From: Candidatus Falkowbacteria bacterium UBA2355
Lineage (GTDB): Bacteria; Patescibacteriota; Patescibacteriia; Patescibacteriales; Patescibacteriaceae
Assembly (NCBI GenBank): GCA_002344425.1
Contig: DDTV01000036.1
Coordinates: forward strand, 1 to 6,021
Length of the DNA stretch: 6,021 nucleotides
Direction of reading: 5' to 3'
Shown in pieces: positions 5,345 to 6,021 of this stretch. Every line of letters starts with the position of its first letter. The stretch's first letter is position 1. The notes under the pieces are model-generated. The model did not search any database, was not told the DNA's origin, and worked only from the letters and a program-made list of their open reading frames with translations. The position numbers and the translations under genes are program-made.

Positions 5345-6021
5345 ATGACACATGAAAAGCTGCAATCAGACTGGCAGGCTTATGATAAAAAAGCTGCCGC
5401 CGGTAATTACAGTATTGATCAGAATGTAGAAAATGCTCCCAAAGGTTTGCCGATTGAGCTAATCAATGAAGCATTAATATTTTGGTCATTCTTAAGAATT
5501 AAGTTAACCGCTCATTCATGGAATCTGGAAATTTTTTGGACTGGATGGCGGAAATTTTTGAGCGATTTTCATAAGAATACTAATCCGTATATTGAGTTGG
5601 TGGCTTATATGGAGTTTTTACCAACTTCAGTGTTTAGGAAAATATTATGGAAACATAATATTGATTTTATGGACTTCGGAGCTTTCTTGCGCAGAGTTAC
5701 CGTTGAGCAGCAATTGGCTATTATTGAAAATTGCGAAGATTTCAAAGCCGGAAGATTGCCTAGGGTATTCGGTTGGTGGGACAAGAAAGTAAAAAAAATT
5801 ACTTTTGAGTCTTTACAAAACGAAAACCCTAAAGAAAGTCTACGCTACCAAAGCAAAGGAGCTATGTCTTATAATCTTCTTGGTATAGATTTCGGTTTCA
5901 ATGCGTACCCTTTAGGTATTAACGATGATACTAAAGTTGTTGAGGTAAGTCCTTTCAGGTTTATTTCTGAAAAACAGCATGCCGATGACTTTGTTGTTAA
6001 TACGGAAGATGGAGCTTATTG
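5345..6021 (+). CDS. Hypothetical protein, 3' end outside the window
   Basis: A frame with no stop runs from ATG 5345 to the right edge (225 codons and 2 bases) and continues beyond. It has its own promoter and Shine-Dalgarno sequence. I do not recognise the family. The protein starts MTHEKLQSDWQAYDKKAAAG, with no signal peptide or long membrane helix, so it is probably cytoplasmic. It is rich in aromatics: eight Trp in 225 residues (10, 47, 59, 65, 68, 102, 144, 145) and many Phe/Tyr. Residues about 35-72 look like amphipathic helices ('LPIELINEALIFW'). Residues about 84-146 are helical with a basic 'FLRR' and end in 'GRLPRVFGWWDKK'. Residues 174-205 ('MSYNLLGIDFGFNAYPLG', then 'VVEVSPFRFIS') look like beta strands. 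Hand counting of 5401-5640 gives about 35% G+C, clearly below the operon (47% for 3001-3060 in prfB). Separate control and different composition fit an accessory or recently acquired gene, but its function is unknown. Confidence 0.85.
   Translation, partial: MTHEKLQSDWQAYDKKAAAGNYSIDQNVENAPKGLPIELINEALIFWSFLRIKLTAHSWNLEIFWTGWRKFLSDFHKNTNPYIELVAYMEFLPTSVFRKILWKHNIDFMDFGAFLRRVTVEQQLAIIENCEDFKAGRLPRVFGWWDKKVKKITFESLQNENPKESLRYQSKGAMSYNLLGIDFGFNAYPLGINDDTKVVEVSPFRFISEKQHADDFVVNTEDGAY

Noticed and set aside
5592..5792. Plus-strand open frame of 66 codons inside the hypothetical gene
   Set aside because: It is out of frame with the longer open frame from 5345, which has a promoter and Shine-Dalgarno; this one has neither.

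Overview
The window is a compact stretch of bacterial DNA with every recognisable gene on the + strand. The gene set suggests a small-genome bacterium, most likely a member of the Candidate Phyla Radiation (Patescibacteria, Parcubacteria-like). The pointers are very tight packing (ATGA and TAATG overlaps), few Shine-Dalgarno motifs, a short archaeal-type CMP kinase, a ComEC that is only the membrane half of the protein, and a single-PDZ HtrA. This placement is inference from gene style; no marker in the window fixes the lineage. TGA acts as a stop here: it ends two genes, and the prfB frameshift only makes sense if TGA terminates.

Layout. Bases 2-172 hold the tail of a gene that starts outside the window, perhaps a hotdog-fold thioesterase. 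It overlaps by ATGA with a cytidylate kinase (169-726), which overlaps by ATGA with glyceraldehyde-3-phosphate dehydrogenase (723-1730). After 4 bases comes a membrane-anchored HtrA/Deg serine protease (1735-2895). Its stop codon shares a base with the start of peptide chain release factor 2 (2895-3987), which is split by a programmed +1 frameshift at CTT-TGA-C (2958-2964). After 12 bases comes a ComEC/Rec2 N-terminal-type membrane protein (4000-5244). These six genes look like one transcription unit of mixed functions: nucleotide metabolism, glycolysis, envelope proteolysis, translation termination and DNA uptake.

The only clear intergenic space is 5245-5344. It holds a good sigma70-type promoter (TTGACA, 17-base spacer, extended -10), a perfect 6-bp inverted repeat over the -35 box, an A-rich leader and the only strong Shine-Dalgarno sequence of the window. 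It drives an unrecognised, Trp-rich, AT-richer gene (5345 to the right edge) that is still open at base 6021. This gene is a separate transcription unit and the least explained item.

No tRNA, rRNA, CRISPR array, insertion sequence or convincing rho-independent terminator was seen. The most notable points are the autoregulatory prfB frameshift, which simple gene calling would mis-start, the ComEC without its nuclease-like domain, and the unknown gene with its dyad-marked promoter.
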